Numbered from the stretch's first letter, positions 52,819-62,164 are shown. The stretch is DNA of 64,000 nt from Anaerolineae bacterium (GCA_022824365.1 JAJEAA010000013.1:1-64000); one strand, 5' to 3'. A program made the numbers and translations. The notes: a model not told the origin generated them from the sequence alone.

Positions 52819-54183
52819 ATGGGCGACGATATTCGATTTGACTTGCCGCAGAGCGCGATTCCCGGCAGTTGGTACAACGTGCAGGCGGATTTGCCGCGAC
52901 CGCTGCCGCCGGTCTTGCATCCGGGGAGTCATCAGCCGGTGGGGCCGGATGATTTGGCGCCGCTGTTCCCGCTGCAGTTGATTTTGCAGGAGGTGAGCCA
53001 AGATCGCTGGGTGGAGATACCGGAGGAGGTGCGGGAGATATACAAGCTGTGGCGGCCGACTCCGCTGCTGCGGGCGCGGCGTTTGGAGAAGGCGCTGGAT
53101 ACGCCGGCGCATATTTATTACAAGTACGAGGGGGTATCGCCCTCGGGCAGTCACAAGCTGAACACGGCGACGGCGCAGGCTTATTACAACAAGCAGGAGG
53201 GCATCAGCGGCTTGACGACGGAGACGGGGGCGGGGCAATGGGGCACGGCGCTGGCGCAGGCTTGCAGCTTCTTTGATATGGAGTGCGTCGTTTATATGGT
53301 GCGGATCAGCTATGAGCAGAAGCCGTATCGGCGGGCGATCATGCAGAGCTTCGGCGCGAGCGTGACCGCCAGCCCGAGCGACTCGACCAATGCCGGGCGG
53401 GCGATATTGGAGGGGGATCCGGAGAGCACGGGTTCGCTGGGCATCGCCATCAGCGAGGCGGTGGAAGTAGCGGCGACCAGCGGGGGCAAGTACAAGTATT
53501 CGCTGGGCAGCGTTTTGAATCATGTCTTGATGCACCAGACGGTGATCGGTCAAGAGGCGCTTCAGCAGATGGAATTGGCGGGCGAGTATCCGGATGTGGT
53601 GGTGGGACCGACGGGCGGGGGCAGCAATTTCGCCGGGATCGCCCTGCCATTCTTGCATCAGAACCTGACGGCGGGGAAGGGGACCAAGCTGCTGGGGGTG
53701 GAGCCGGCGGCTTGCCCGAGTTTGACGCGGGGCAAATACGCTTATGATTTCGGCGACACGGTGGGCATGACGCCGCTGGTGAAGATGTATACGCTGGGTC
53801 ATGGTTTTGTGCCGCCGCCTTTGCACGCCGGGGGCTTGCGTTATCATGGCATGGCGTCGATCATCTGCGAGCTTTGGGATCAGGATTTGATTTCGATGCA
53901 AGCGATCCCGCAGATGGAGACATTTGGGGCGGCGCTGACTTTCGCCAGAGCCGAGGGCATCATCGCGGCGCCGGAAGCGGCTCATGGCATCGCCGGGGCG
54001 ATCCGCGAGGCGGAGGCGGCCAAGGCGGCGGGCGAGGAGCGGGTCATCCTTTTCAATCTTTGCGGGCATGGGCATTTCGATATGAGCGCCTACGATGCCT
54101 ATCTGGGCGGGGAGCTATCGGATTACGAGTATCCGCAGGAGGCGATTGAGCGGGCGATGGAGGCGCTGCCGCAGGTGGGGTAG
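52819..54183 (+). CDS. TrpB2-type tryptophan synthase beta chain
   Basis: This 454-residue PLP enzyme has the TrpB2 layout with an extended N-terminus (LPPVLHPGSHQPVGPDDLAP) before the catalytic domain. The PLP lysine is Lys113 in SPSGSHKLNTA; ETGAGQWGTALAQACS is the second conserved loop; GPTGGGSNFAGIALPF binds the phosphate. TrpB2 uses free indole or O-phosphoserine rather than a TrpA complex, and no trpA is nearby. GGGGAGAAG precedes the ATG at 52819. The frame is open from 52804. Confidence 0.92.
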   Translation: MGDDIRFDLPQSAIPGSWYNVQADLPRPLPPVLHPGSHQPVGPDDLAPLFPLQLILQEVSQDRWVEIPEEVREIYKLWRPTPLLRARRLEKALDTPAHIYYKYEGVSPSGSHKLNTATAQAYYNKQEGISGLTTETGAGQWGTALAQACSFFDMECVVYMVRISYEQKPYRRAIMQSFGASVTASPSDSTNAGRAILEGDPESTGSLGIAISEAVEVAATSGGKYKYSLGSVLNHVLMHQTVIGQEALQQMELAGEYPDVVVGPTGGGSNFAGIALPFLHQNLTAGKGTKLLGVEPAACPSLTRGKYAYDFGDTVGMTPLVKMYTLGHGFVPPPLHAGGLRYHGMASIICELWDQDLISMQAIPQMETFGAALTFARAEGIIAAPEAAHGIAGAIREAEAAKAAGEERVILFNLCGHGHFDMSAYDAYLGGELSDYEYPQEAIERAMEALPQVG

Positions 54184-54218
54184 TTGGCTTGGACGGGTGA
54201 CCTAGGCGGGTGAAGCAC

Positions 54219-54243
54219 GGGTGACCTGATAGGTCGCCCCTAC
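54219..54243. repeat. Palindromic repeat after trpB2
   Basis: GGGTGACCTGATAGGTCGCC then CCTAC, 35 bp downstream of the trpB2 stop. The arms (GTGACCT/AGGTCGCC) can form a stem-loop and may act as a terminator or mRNA stabiliser. Confidence 0.6.
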
Positions 54244-54299
54244 AGATTTCTTGGTTGGGCAGGATTGGCGGGGCGATCAGATCGGAACTGCTGCCGGGT

Positions 54300-54587
54300 T
54301 CAGCCGGCGCGGGGGTCTTCTTGATTTTCCTGCACCCGGTTGTTTATGTCGTCAGATAGACGTTTTATGGTGTCGCGCTGCTCCGAAGTTGAGGAAAGCC
54401 ATTTGACGTTCAATTCAAGCAAGTTTCGGTATATTTCGGCGCGTATCTCGTTACTGATTTCCTGGCGCAGCTGCTCATGTTTGGCGTTGTCTTGATCTTC
54501 AAGCCATCTGAATAGCACAAGGACAGCCGTCATTACGGCGGCGGCTACGCCCAGGAAAGCCAAGAAGGATTCGGGGGAGATTGTCAA
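54300..54587 (-). CDS. Small membrane protein with C-terminal coiled coil
   Basis: This 95-residue protein starts with TTG at 54587 (MTISPESFLAFLGVAAAVMT); the TTG directly follows the TAG of the upstream 44-codon gene (TAG-TTG), so it is translationally coupled. It has one N-terminal hydrophobic helix (about 9-26) and a charged region (34-85, HEQLRQEISNEIRAEIYRNL). The tail is acidic (VQENQEDPRAG). Similar plan to 2736-2957. Function unknown. Confidence 0.55.
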   Translation of the reverse strand: MTISPESFLAFLGVAAAVMTAVLVLFRWLEDQDNAKHEQLRQEISNEIRAEIYRNLLELNVKWLSSTSEQRDTIKRLSDDINNRVQENQEDPRAG

Positions 54588-54722
54588 CTATGCCCACCAT
54601 TGAGCGGCAACAAAGCTCATCAAGAGTATTGCGATGACGAGCAGCGCGGACACCCAGATAACCGCGCCTGCAGTTGACAAAGGCCGGCGCGGCTTTGCAG
54701 GAGTTTTTCCGGAGTGACTCAT
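54588..54722 (-). CDS. 44-residue predicted single-pass membrane peptide
   Basis: ATG at 54722, stop TAG at 54588-54590. Basic N-terminus (MSHSGKTPAKPRRPLSTAGA) followed by a hydrophobic helix of about 20 residues (VIWVSALLVIAILLMSFVAA) and QWWA. GAGG stands 6 bases before the ATG, a good ribosome-binding site. Its stop touches the start of the 95-residue membrane protein gene, so the two form a coupled pair. Too short for most gene callers. Confidence 0.55.
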   Translation of the reverse strand: MSHSGKTPAKPRRPLSTAGAVIWVSALLVIAILLMSFVAAQWWA

Positions 54723-54948
54723 TTTAGCCTCCTCAAACTATGTCTACATCCTACCATAATATTGACGCTCGACTCTACTGCTATATTCGCTGGCTTTGTC
54801 TGCGGTCGGGGGGATTGGGTAGAAAAGCGGGGCTTGCGCCATAATATTGGACGAGCCTAGTAGAATCGCGCGCGGCTCAAGTAGCCCGTCTATAGAGACG
54901 GCACTATAATGGAAACAGCCATATTGTGCTGCGAGGGGACGTGACCCG

Positions 54949-55743
54949 ATGAAATCGAGACTGCTCGTGATGCTGCTGCTGTGCGCGCCGCTGTTGAGCG
55001 CTTGTTATCGACAGACGGAAGAGCCTTTCCAGCAAGTCGATAGCGCTGAGGTGGCGGCGATCCTTACGCCGACCAGTATTGAGGCGGTCATCGAAGACGG
55101 AATGGCAAGGACTGACGAGGAAGCGGAGGCTGGGGCGGAGACGACGCGGCAGTACGTGACGCCGGAGGCCGTGCCCGGGCAAGTGGAGCGGCCGACGCTC
55201 GACGTGCCGACCGAGATTCCGATCGCCGCTACGCCGGTACTGGCGACGCTGACGCCAATCGTCCGCGAGACCGCGACCGAAGTAGTAGAGCTGGACCCCG
55301 ACCATGAATGTGTTTACGCGGTGCGGTCGGGCGACAATTTGTTCCGGCTGTCTTTGAGTTGGGGCACAACGGTGGACGAGATCATGGATGCGAGCCAGCT
55401 TGATAGCGATGCGCTGTCGATTGGTCAGTTGCTGCTGCGGCCGGGCTGCGAGTATATTGAGCCGACGGCAAGACTGCCGGAATCGCCGGCGCCGGTGCTC
55501 ATCGAGACGGAGACGCCCGAGGCGACAGCGGAAGCGGAAAGCGAAGTTGAGGCTGAGGCAGAAGTTGAGCCGGCTGACACGGCGACGCCGACCGGGCCGC
55601 AGATTCATGTGGTATCGGCGGGGGAGACCTTAGAGAGCATTTCGCTGCGGTATCGGGTGGATGTGAATCACTTGATCGCGCTGAACAATCTGACGAACCC
55701 GAACCGGTTGTTGGTGGGGCAGGAATTGCTGCTGCCGGACTAG
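54949..55743 (+). CDS. LysM-domain lipoprotein
   Basis: This 264-residue surface lipoprotein has a type II signal peptide (MKSRLLVMLLLCAPLLSAC, lipobox LSAC with Cys19). A Pro/Thr/Glu-rich linker follows. LysM module 1 is YAVRSGDNLFRLSLSWGTTV (about 122-165) and LysM module 2 is HVVSAGETLESISLRYRVDV (about 218-263), ending NRLLVGQELLLPD. LysM modules bind peptidoglycan N-acetylglucosamine. The protein is likely lipid-anchored and reaches the wall through its LysM domains. GAGGGG lies 10 bases before the ATG. Confidence 0.88.
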   Translation: MKSRLLVMLLLCAPLLSACYRQTEEPFQQVDSAEVAAILTPTSIEAVIEDGMARTDEEAEAGAETTRQYVTPEAVPGQVERPTLDVPTEIPIAATPVLATLTPIVRETATEVVELDPDHECVYAVRSGDNLFRLSLSWGTTVDEIMDASQLDSDALSIGQLLLRPGCEYIEPTARLPESPAPVLIETETPEATAEAESEVEAEAEVEPADTATPTGPQIHVVSAGETLESISLRYRVDVNHLIALNNLTNPNRLLVGQELLLPD

Positions 55744-56041
55744 AGGGGGCGGGATTCGCTTTTCTACCCCCTCACCCACAAGGGGCTGAGGAGCGGACAG
55801 CTTTGAAAATAGCGCGAATTTGAAAGCCAACCCCGCCCCCCAGCCCCCTCCCCGAAGCATCAGGGAGGGGGAGCGCCCTGAGAGCAGATGGCTTTGATGC
55901 TCAATCTTCTGCTATTTGCGCGCTTATTGTCAATTTCATCATCGTAATTGATTTTTCACGACTAACTTTCACTTACTGAGGGCACAGAGAGTCTTCTCAG
56001 TCAAGTCGATGCGTCGGCGAAGTTTGGCGCTGGCGTGCGGA
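55744..56041. repeat. 298-bp intergenic repeat blocks
   Basis: CCGGGG-type blocks (55762-55790 and 55837-55875), then the 80-bp GATGGCTTTGATGCTCAATC module (55866-55945) shared with 11465 and 26240, and a GTTAGT/TTACTGAGG remnant. No gene is seen. Confidence 0.5.
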
Positions 56042-57079
56042 TCAGGGTCGTTGGAAGGTTTGGGGCGTCAGGCGGTTCAGGACGGCTTGGGACAAGTTCA
56101 GCACGCTCGCATAATCATCGAGGTTCAGCAGGGCTGTCGGCGAGTGGATGTAGCGGCAGGGCACTGAGAGGATCATGGTGGGGAGGCCGGTTTGGGCGGT
56201 GTGTATGACGCCGCCGTCGGTAGCGCTGCCGCCGAAGGTTTTCAGCTGATAGGGTATATCGTTTGCGGAAGCCGTCTCGCGCAGGAATGACAGGACGCGG
56301 GGGTCGGTGATCAGGCTGCCGTCGGCGAGGGTCAGGACAGCGCCTTCGCCCATTCGGGTGGTGGGATTGGCGGGCAGGTCGCCGGCGTCGGCTTCGTAGT
56401 TGGGGTTGGGCAGGTCGTAGGCGGTGGTGCCTTCGAGTACGATGGCGGCGTCTGGGGTCAGGCGTTGGGAGGCGACTTTCGCGCCGCGGAGGCCGATCTC
56501 TTCCTGGACGGTGAAGGCGGCGGCGATGGTGACGGGGTAGGGTCCGGCGCGCAAGATATCGATGAGGATGGAGCAGCCGACGCGGTCGTCGAAGGCTTTG
56601 CCGCGCAGGACTTTGTCGCTGAGGCGGGCGAAGCGGCTGTCGAAGGCGATGCGGTCGCCTGGTTTGGCGGCGCTTTTGTCATCGACGCCGACATCAATGC
56701 GCAGGTTATCGATGGGGACCGTTTTCATGTCGCGGCCGAGGTGAATCGGTTTCCAGAGGACGACGCCGGGGCTGCGCTGGGCGCCGACTTTGACGCGTAA
56801 GCCGGGGAGGATGCGCGGGTCGATGCCGCCGATGTTGGTGAATTGGATGAGGCCGTTGGGGTCGACGGCGGTGACCATCAAGCCGATTTCGTCCATGTGG
56901 GCGGCGATCATGACGGTGAATTCGGGGTAGACGGCGCCGGGCTGGATGGCGGTGAGGTTGCCGAGGGCGTCCACGTCAACATCGGCGACGTGATCGCGGA
57001 TGGCGGGCAGGATGAGGGAGCGGACTTCGTCTTCTTCGCCGCTGACGCCGATGGCGTTTGAGAGCGTTTCCAGGAGCAT
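56042..57079 (-). CDS. M42 family aminopeptidase (second copy)
   Basis: This 345-residue dinuclear-metal aminopeptidase has AAHMDEIGLMV (His ligand), KAFDDRVG (bridging Asp), QEEIGLRGAK (catalytic Glu pair), VLEGTTAYDLP (acidic ligand, Glu where the first copy has Asp) and YIHSPTALLN (last His). It is a paralogue of the gene at 12792-13859 but clearly diverged. AAAGGA 8 bases before the ATG. It stands alone between the LysM lipoprotein and the pilin genes. Confidence 0.92.
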   Translation of the reverse strand: MLLETLSNAIGVSGEEDEVRSLILPAIRDHVADVDVDALGNLTAIQPGAVYPEFTVMIAAHMDEIGLMVTAVDPNGLIQFTNIGGIDPRILPGLRVKVGAQRSPGVVLWKPIHLGRDMKTVPIDNLRIDVGVDDKSAAKPGDRIAFDSRFARLSDKVLRGKAFDDRVGCSILIDILRAGPYPVTIAAAFTVQEEIGLRGAKVASQRLTPDAAIVLEGTTAYDLPNPNYEADAGDLPANPTTRMGEGAVLTLADGSLITDPRVLSFLRETASANDIPYQLKTFGGSATDGGVIHTAQTGLPTMILSVPCRYIHSPTALLNLDDYASVLNLSQAVLNRLTPQTFQRP

Positions 57080-57229
57080 CGGCAGTCCTTTGCTGTCAGT
57101 TGGTCGAGGGAGCGTATAGGGGATTTAACCACAGAGAGCACAGAGAGCACAGAGGTTTTTTCTTTATGAGACGCGCGGTTTTGCCGTGGCGGATCGTTGT
57201 GTCGCCTTGCGATGCCATCGCGCATATTC

Positions 57230-57254
57230 GGGCGACCTGATAGATCGCCCCTAC
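57230..57254. repeat. Palindromic repeat upstream of the second M42 gene
   Basis: GGGCGACCTGATAGATCGCC then CCTAC. One of the GATAGATCGCC variants, with the arms GGCGA/TCGCC; another is at 57690-57714. Confidence 0.6.
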
Positions 57255-57346
57255 GAAGCTCGGTGGAATGTCAGGAATTGCGGGACGGGGAAAATGCGGG
57301 CGGCATGGAGACCGCCCTCAACTGAAGTACCAGGCGCGAGACAGGT

Positions 57347-57535
57347 TTAGCTTGGCGTGGGCGTGATGGTGGGGGTGGCGGTTGGGTTGAGGCTGTTGAT
57401 GATATTGGAGAATATATTGCCGATTGCGGGACCCAGCAGCGCGAGGATAACGATAACGACCACCGCGACCAGGACGAGAATTAGCGCATATTCGACCAAG
57501 CCTTGTCCACTTGGGTTTCTTGGTTTGCGAGCCAT
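57347..57535 (-). CDS. Flp/Fap-type pilin (first copy)
   Basis: This 62-residue Flp-family prepilin has a short basic leader (MARKPRNPSG) ending in Gly, then QGLVEYALILVLVAVVVIVI, the conserved Glu-Tyr and hydrophobic helix of type IVb pilins. Cleavage would fall after Gly10. CAGGAG 8 bases before the ATG. The C-terminal tail is Thr/Pro-rich (PTATPTITPTPS), unusual for a pilin and possibly a surface anchor or glycosylation site. No Tad secretion genes (cpaF, tadB/C) are in the window. Confidence 0.85.
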   Translation of the reverse strand: MARKPRNPSGQGLVEYALILVLVAVVVIVILALLGPAIGNIFSNIINSLNPTATPTITPTPS

Positions 57536-57689
57536 TTGAATACTCCTGCGATAAGTGTGTCGGCGATAATGAACTGTGATCGATCACTTGCTTTGAATAT
57601 AGCATAGGTTGTGGCGGCGGGCAATCAGGCTATTGCGACCGGGGAGATAAATTGCGAGAGGGTCGTTCGGATGATGATTCTCGATATGC

Positions 57690-57714
57690 GGGCGACCTGA
57701 TAGATCGCCCTTAC
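57690..57714. repeat. Palindromic repeat between the two pilin genes
   Basis: GGGCGACCTGATAGATCGCC then CTTAC, a variant of the same hairpin unit with a TTAC end. It separates the two Flp pilin genes. Confidence 0.6.
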
Positions 57715-57739
57715 AGACTGGGATGTGGCGGCGGGGAAT

Positions 57740-57895
57740 TCAACTGGAGAAGTAGTTGACGAGTTGCTCGAGGAAGTCGCGGAGGGAGGGACCAAGCAAA
57801 ACAAGCGAGATGACAATGACGACGGCGAACAGTATCAGCGCGAGGGCGTATTCGACGAGATCTTGGCCGGGCTCGTCCCCGGGATAAAGTTTCAT
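57740..57895 (-). CDS. Flp/Fap-type pilin (second copy, short)
   Basis: Read directly: ATG at 57895, stop TGA at 57740-57742, 51 residues (MKLYPGDEPGQDLVEYALAL, then ILFAVVIVISLVLLGPSL). The PGQDLVEYAL segment with Gly before the processing point and the Glu-Tyr pair are the Flp hallmark. It is shorter than usual gene-calling limits. It differs from the first copy mainly in the C-terminus, RDFLEQLVNYFSS. Both pilins point to a Tad-type secretion machine elsewhere in the genome. Confidence 0.8.
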   Translation of the reverse strand: MKLYPGDEPGQDLVEYALALILFAVVIVISLVLLGPSLRDFLEQLVNYFSS

Positions 57896-58304
57896 GAATT
57901 GCGGCTCCTTTGCGACGGGCGTTATTAGCCATATATGCGCTCAATGTATCATTACTTGATTCAAGGCACAAACGAATTTAGCGCCAAAGAGTGATGATTT
58001 ATGGGTAGCGTATAGTTTCACCACAAAGACACAGAAGTAAAACCAAGTTAGTCATGCGACAAATGAAATGTAGTGGATGTTGTAAGCGGGCGACTCACAG
58101 AGTCGCCCCTACAATGATTACGGTTTTTGCCATTCTCTTTACCTTGCAATATTTTTCTCATTACTTTGTTGGTTCTACTGAGATCGCAAAGAATTTTCCT
58201 AATATCTCTGTAGTTGAAAGTAAGTAATGAGAATATTGGAGAACGCTCAGCGAACGGTTTCGGGCGACTTGGCAGGTCGCTCCTACGGATTGGGAAGCGA
58301 TGGA
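57896..58304. repeat. 409-bp intergenic region with 144-bp repeat
   Basis: Contains the second copy of the 144-bp long-range repeat (58036-58179) with its palindrome at 58086-58112, and another palindromic unit at 58262-58286 just after the permease stop. No gene is seen. Confidence 0.55.
58036..58179. repeat. 144-bp long-range repeat, copy 2 (pair 19872-20015)
   Basis: Same length as copy 1, about four substitutions (for example GTGGATG here against GTGAATG). It starts AGTAAAACCAAGTTAGTCAT and ends TTTGTTGGTTCTACT. It sits in the gap between the pilin promoter side and the FtsX-like permease stop. Confidence 0.85.
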
Positions 58305-61040
58305 CTAATCGTAGCGTAGGACGTTCATGACGCGTTCTTTGAGGGCGACGCGGGCGCTGAGGAAGGTGGCGGTCCAGCCGATGAGGAGGGCGGCGATGAA
58401 GAGGGCGAGGGCGGTGAGGCGGGCGTCGGCGGGCAGGGGGATGGCGATGCCGCCGGCGGCGGAGAGCAGGCTGATGCAGAGGGCGCTGACGCCGATGCCG
58501 AGGAGGGCGCTGAGCAAGCCGATCAAACTGGACTCGATGAACATGACCTGGAGGACGCGGCGGGAGGTGAGACCGATGGCTTTGAGGATGCCGATTTGGC
58601 GGCGGCGTTCGAGGGTGGCGAGGGCGACGGTGTTGGCCATGATGACGGCGGCGGCAAAGAGGGAGAGCAGGCCGACGATGGTGGGGATGGCGGCGAATTG
58701 GTCGATGAGGCGGCCGATGAGACCGTCGATGAATTGCACGTCGATGGCGAGGGCGAAGATGATGGAGGAAAGCTGAGCCAGGGCGCGGTTAAGCTCGGCA
58801 TCAGGCACTTGGAAGGCGTAGAGGGTGAATTCTGATGATAGCGACGCGGGCAGGACAGCGGGAGGGATGAGGCCGCCGGGACCGCCGAACGAGACTGCGC
58901 CTTCGCTATTGCCCAGGATGCCGATGACTTCCAGTTGGAGATCGGGGGCGATATCAAGCTGGATGCGGTGGCCGAGGTCGATATCAAGGGAATCGGCAAA
59001 TTCCGAGGGCAGGACGATGAGAGGCTGGCCGGCGTCTTCCAGGGACAGCATGCGGCCGGCTTTGAGAGCGGGCTGGCCGCTGTAGATATCGGGTTTATCG
59101 GATTGCCAGACGGCGATATCGAGCGAGTGGTCGCCGCTAAGGGCGTCCCCGTTGAGCGCGGTCACTTGGGGGGTGTAGTTTTCGATGGTAGTGCGGTAGG
59201 TGATATCGACATCGGCGAGGGCGTTGTCGATAGCGTTTTTGATGAGAGATTGGGGCAAGCCGGGAAAGGGAAAGACGAGGACATTGCCGCCGAAGGTCCG
59301 GCTGAGTTGGAGGTTGAGCAGCTCGCGCGTGCCTTCGCCGACGAAGGCGATGCTGCTGAGGGCGAACATGCCGGCGCTGAGGGCGAGCAGGGTGATGGCG
59401 GTCCGCAGGCGATTTGCCGAGAGGTTGCGTTGGGCGAGGCGGAGCGTGACCATGCCCAGGGAGGGGACCTTGCTGATGAGGAAGATGATGAGCCAGAGGA
59501 GGGCGATCAGGATAGCGAAGATGATGAAGACGGCGGCGACGCCAGCGATGCCAACCAGATAAGGCAGAGGGGGATGATAATCGCTGTTAATTGCGGAATT
59601 GCTGATGGGTCCCTGGCGAGCGGAATCCGCCCGGTCAACCGTGAGCGCGAAGTCGTTATCACCTTCGGACACAGCGGCAAGGCGCTTAGCGGTGAGTTCA
59701 AAGGATGGGCGGACGATGTGGCCGACGATGAGTCCGAGGCTGATGATGACGAAGGCGAGAAGCAAGAGGGATTGGAGTATTCCCAGGGCGACGAGATGAT
59801 TTTCGTTGGGGCGGAGGATGATGCTGGGGCGGACTTTGACGGCGGTGAGGATGGGGGCGACGCCGAAGATGGCGGTGACGAGCAGGCCGAGGATGAAGCC
59901 AAAGAGGAGAGCTTCGGGGTAGATTTTCCAGACGAGGGTTTGGCGGAGGGCGACTGAGCCGTATTCGTTGACGATGACGCTGAGGCCGATGCCGACGATG
60001 AGGCCGATGAGGCTGCCGATGAAGCCGAGCATGAGGCCTTCGGCGAGGAAGAGGGCGGCGACCTGGGGACCGCGCAAGCCGAAGGTTTTGACGGCGGCGA
60101 TCTCGTTGGTGCGGCGGCGGACGAGGACGAGCATGGTGTTCATGATGCCGACGCCGCCGATGAGCAGAGCGCCGAGGCCCATCACGACGACAAAGTCGCT
60201 GAGGTATTGGGAGATGACTTCGTAGCGTTGGAGGAAGTCGTAGATATCGGTGGAGCGGACGCCGGGCGCGAGCGCCTCGAGTTCGGCGGCGAGGTCATCG
60301 AGCGTTGCTTCGTCGGGCGGCTCGGGGAAGAGGACGCCGATGCGATTGGGGGCGAATTCCGCATTGATGACGGCTTGGGCATTGGCGAGATCGAAGTAGG
60401 CGAAACCGAAGAAGGCGTTGAGGAAGTTGGTCACGCTGCTTTCTTCGGCGACGGAGACGATGCCGCGGACGGTGAAGGTTTCTTCAGCGCCGCTGACGCG
60501 GACGGTATCGCCGACGCTGATGTCGTTTTGGCTGGCGAGGTTGTCGCTGATGACGACATCGTCCCCGCCGGTGAAGAGATCGGCGAGGGGCGCATCGGGG
60601 GGATCGAGGGCGAGGATGTCATGCGTTGGCGGGTAGGTGCGCGGGTCGATGAAGTTGCTGCCGATGAAGCTGGGGCGGCCGAATTGCGCGCCATCGGTCT
60701 TGGTGATTTGCATATTGCGTCCGCTCATGAAGGCGCTGGCTTTTGCGCCTTTGGCTTCCGCCCAGGCGAGCAGGTCCCCAAGTTCGGCGGGGCTGAAGGC
60801 GCGGGGATCGTTGCTGCCGAAGCCACCGAAGATGCTGTCGTTGCGGATGAGCAGATCGCCTTTGACTTCGATGCGGACGTTGTCCTTGAGGGTATCGCCG
60901 ACAGCGAGGCCGAGTGAGCGCAGGGCGACGACGGTGGCAACGCCGGCCGCGACGCACAAGATGGCGAGGCTGGTCCAGCGGCCGCCGCGGCGGATGTTGC
61001 GCAGGGCGTATAGAAAAGTGAAGCGAAGGCGGTGTGTCAT
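58305..61040 (-). CDS. FtsX-like (MacB-type) permease, large two-domain form
   Basis: This 911-residue integral membrane protein has a first transmembrane helix at about residues 22-40 (TSLAILCVAAGVATVVALRS) and a MacB-periplasmic-type domain. A three-helix FtsX domain follows (about 285-450, GLGALLIGGVGIMNTMLVLV), then a second helix group (about 515-610), a second extracytoplasmic domain and a C-terminal FtsX domain (about 780-911). This duplicated-FtsX layout is found in lipoprotein-release-like or peptide-export permeases that need a MacB/LolD-type ATPase. No ATPase gene is in the window. The ATG at 61040 has AGGA upstream; the frame extends to 61259 but unconserved. Confidence 0.9.
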   Translation of the reverse strand: MTHRLRFTFLYALRNIRRGGRWTSLAILCVAAGVATVVALRSLGLAVGDTLKDNVRIEVKGDLLIRNDSIFGGFGSNDPRAFSPAELGDLLAWAEAKGAKASAFMSGRNMQITKTDGAQFGRPSFIGSNFIDPRTYPPTHDILALDPPDAPLADLFTGGDDVVISDNLASQNDISVGDTVRVSGAEETFTVRGIVSVAEESSVTNFLNAFFGFAYFDLANAQAVINAEFAPNRIGVLFPEPPDEATLDDLAAELEALAPGVRSTDIYDFLQRYEVISQYLSDFVVVMGLGALLIGGVGIMNTMLVLVRRRTNEIAAVKTFGLRGPQVAALFLAEGLMLGFIGSLIGLIVGIGLSVIVNEYGSVALRQTLVWKIYPEALLFGFILGLLVTAIFGVAPILTAVKVRPSIILRPNENHLVALGILQSLLLLAFVIISLGLIVGHIVRPSFELTAKRLAAVSEGDNDFALTVDRADSARQGPISNSAINSDYHPPLPYLVGIAGVAAVFIIFAILIALLWLIIFLISKVPSLGMVTLRLAQRNLSANRLRTAITLLALSAGMFALSSIAFVGEGTRELLNLQLSRTFGGNVLVFPFPGLPQSLIKNAIDNALADVDITYRTTIENYTPQVTALNGDALSGDHSLDIAVWQSDKPDIYSGQPALKAGRMLSLEDAGQPLIVLPSEFADSLDIDLGHRIQLDIAPDLQLEVIGILGNSEGAVSFGGPGGLIPPAVLPASLSSEFTLYAFQVPDAELNRALAQLSSIIFALAIDVQFIDGLIGRLIDQFAAIPTIVGLLSLFAAAVIMANTVALATLERRRQIGILKAIGLTSRRVLQVMFIESSLIGLLSALLGIGVSALCISLLSAAGGIAIPLPADARLTALALFIAALLIGWTATFLSARVALKERVMNVLRYD

Positions 61041-61420
61041 GGGGGGCGGTCCTGTAGATTCGTAAGGGTATTTAACCACAGAGAGCACAGAGGGCACAGA
61101 GATTTTTTGCCGCCGGGGGCATAGAGTTTTTTCATGAAATGCGCGGTCTTGTTGGGCTTGGGCGGACGCTTTTCTACCCCATCCCCCGGCCCCCTCGCCA
61201 TCTCTATGGCGAGCGTCCCAAATCATTGGGGAAGGGTGACTCGCTGTTGAAGCTGGCATATTCGCTGCATTCGCACGATAAATCCGATTTCACAGAGTTT
61301 AGCGCGGACGCTGAGAGAGTTGATTAGATGTGGAGACCGGCGTCTCATGCTTGCTTGCGGCTGGCTGCTAGACTATATTTCACAGCACTTTTGGAGATCA
61401 GGACAGCCGAGGACAGCAAG
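61041..61420. repeat. 380-bp intergenic repeat blocks
   Basis: An ACAGAG-type tract (about 61070-61105) and a CCGGGG block with CTCGCCATCTCTATGGCGAG hairpin (61171-61235). The reading frame of the C26 peptidase is open upstream from 61328, but its start is at 61421. No gene is seen. Confidence 0.5.
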
Positions 61421-62164
61421 ATGAGCAGACCGGTGATCGGGATCACAAGCGGCGGACGGAGCGAGGAGTATATTCAGTCGCGGCATTACCGGGAGTTTTA
61501 CAGTACGCCGGCGCCTTATGTGGACGCGGTGCGGCGGGCGGGGGGCGCGGCTTTGTTGATCCCGCCGGGGGAAGCGTGGGAGGATGTGTTGCCGCTGCTG
61601 GACGGCGTGGTGGTGACGGGAGGCACGGATATTGATCCGGCCGAGTATGGCGGCGACCGGGGGAACGGGCATATTTTGCCGGCTGACATTGAGCGGGACG
61701 CGAGCGAACTGAGCCTGGTGCGGCATTTGCTCGAGGAGCGGGAGAGGCCGCTGCTGTGCATCTGCCGTGGATTGCAGGTCTTGAACGTGGCGGCGGGCGG
61801 GACCTTGCACGAGCATATTCCGGACATCCAGGATGAGGACATTCATCGCGACGAGGCGGGTTTATGGGCGATGCAGGAGGTGCATGTGGAAGCCGACAGC
61901 TTGATCGCCGAGGTGATGGGGGCGACGCGGCTCCGCACGTCATCGGGGCATCATCAGGCGATAAAGGCGCTGGGCGATGGGCTGCGCGTGGTGGCGGCGG
62001 CGGCGGATGGCATCATTGAGGCAGTGGAAATGTCGGGACATCCCTGGTTGGCGGCGGTGCAGTGGCATCCGGAAGTGACGGCGGCTGAAGACTCGAGCCA
62101 GCAGGCTTTGTTTGACGCGCTGGTGGCGAAGGCGGGGGAGTACGGGGATTGTCACAGGGGATAA
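61421..62164 (+). CDS. Gamma-glutamyl-gamma-aminobutyrate hydrolase-like class I amidotransferase (peptidase C26)
   Basis: This 247-residue protein has GITSGG (7-12), VVTGGTDIDPAEYGG (64-78), and the nucleophile elbow LCICRGLQVLNVAAGG with Cys115 (Cys-Arg-Gly-Leu-Gln). The catalytic His/Glu are in AVQWHPEV near 218-225. This is the PuuD-like C26 family, which cleaves gamma-glutamyl bonds, for example in putrescine breakdown. GAGGA precedes the ATG at 61421. No putrescine genes are nearby, so the substrate is not certain. Confidence 0.9.
   Translation: MSRPVIGITSGGRSEEYIQSRHYREFYSTPAPYVDAVRRAGGAALLIPPGEAWEDVLPLLDGVVVTGGTDIDPAEYGGDRGNGHILPADIERDASELSLVRHLLEERERPLLCICRGLQVLNVAAGGTLHEHIPDIQDEDIHRDEAGLWAMQEVHVEADSLIAEVMGATRLRTSSGHHQAIKALGDGLRVVAAAADGIIEAVEMSGHPWLAAVQWHPEVTAAEDSSQQALFDALVAKAGEYGDCHRG

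Noticed and set aside
58935..59957. Long acidic plus-strand frame opposite the FtsX-like permease
   Set aside because: Low-complexity Asp/Glu/Gly composition typical of antisense to membrane-protein codons; no motif.
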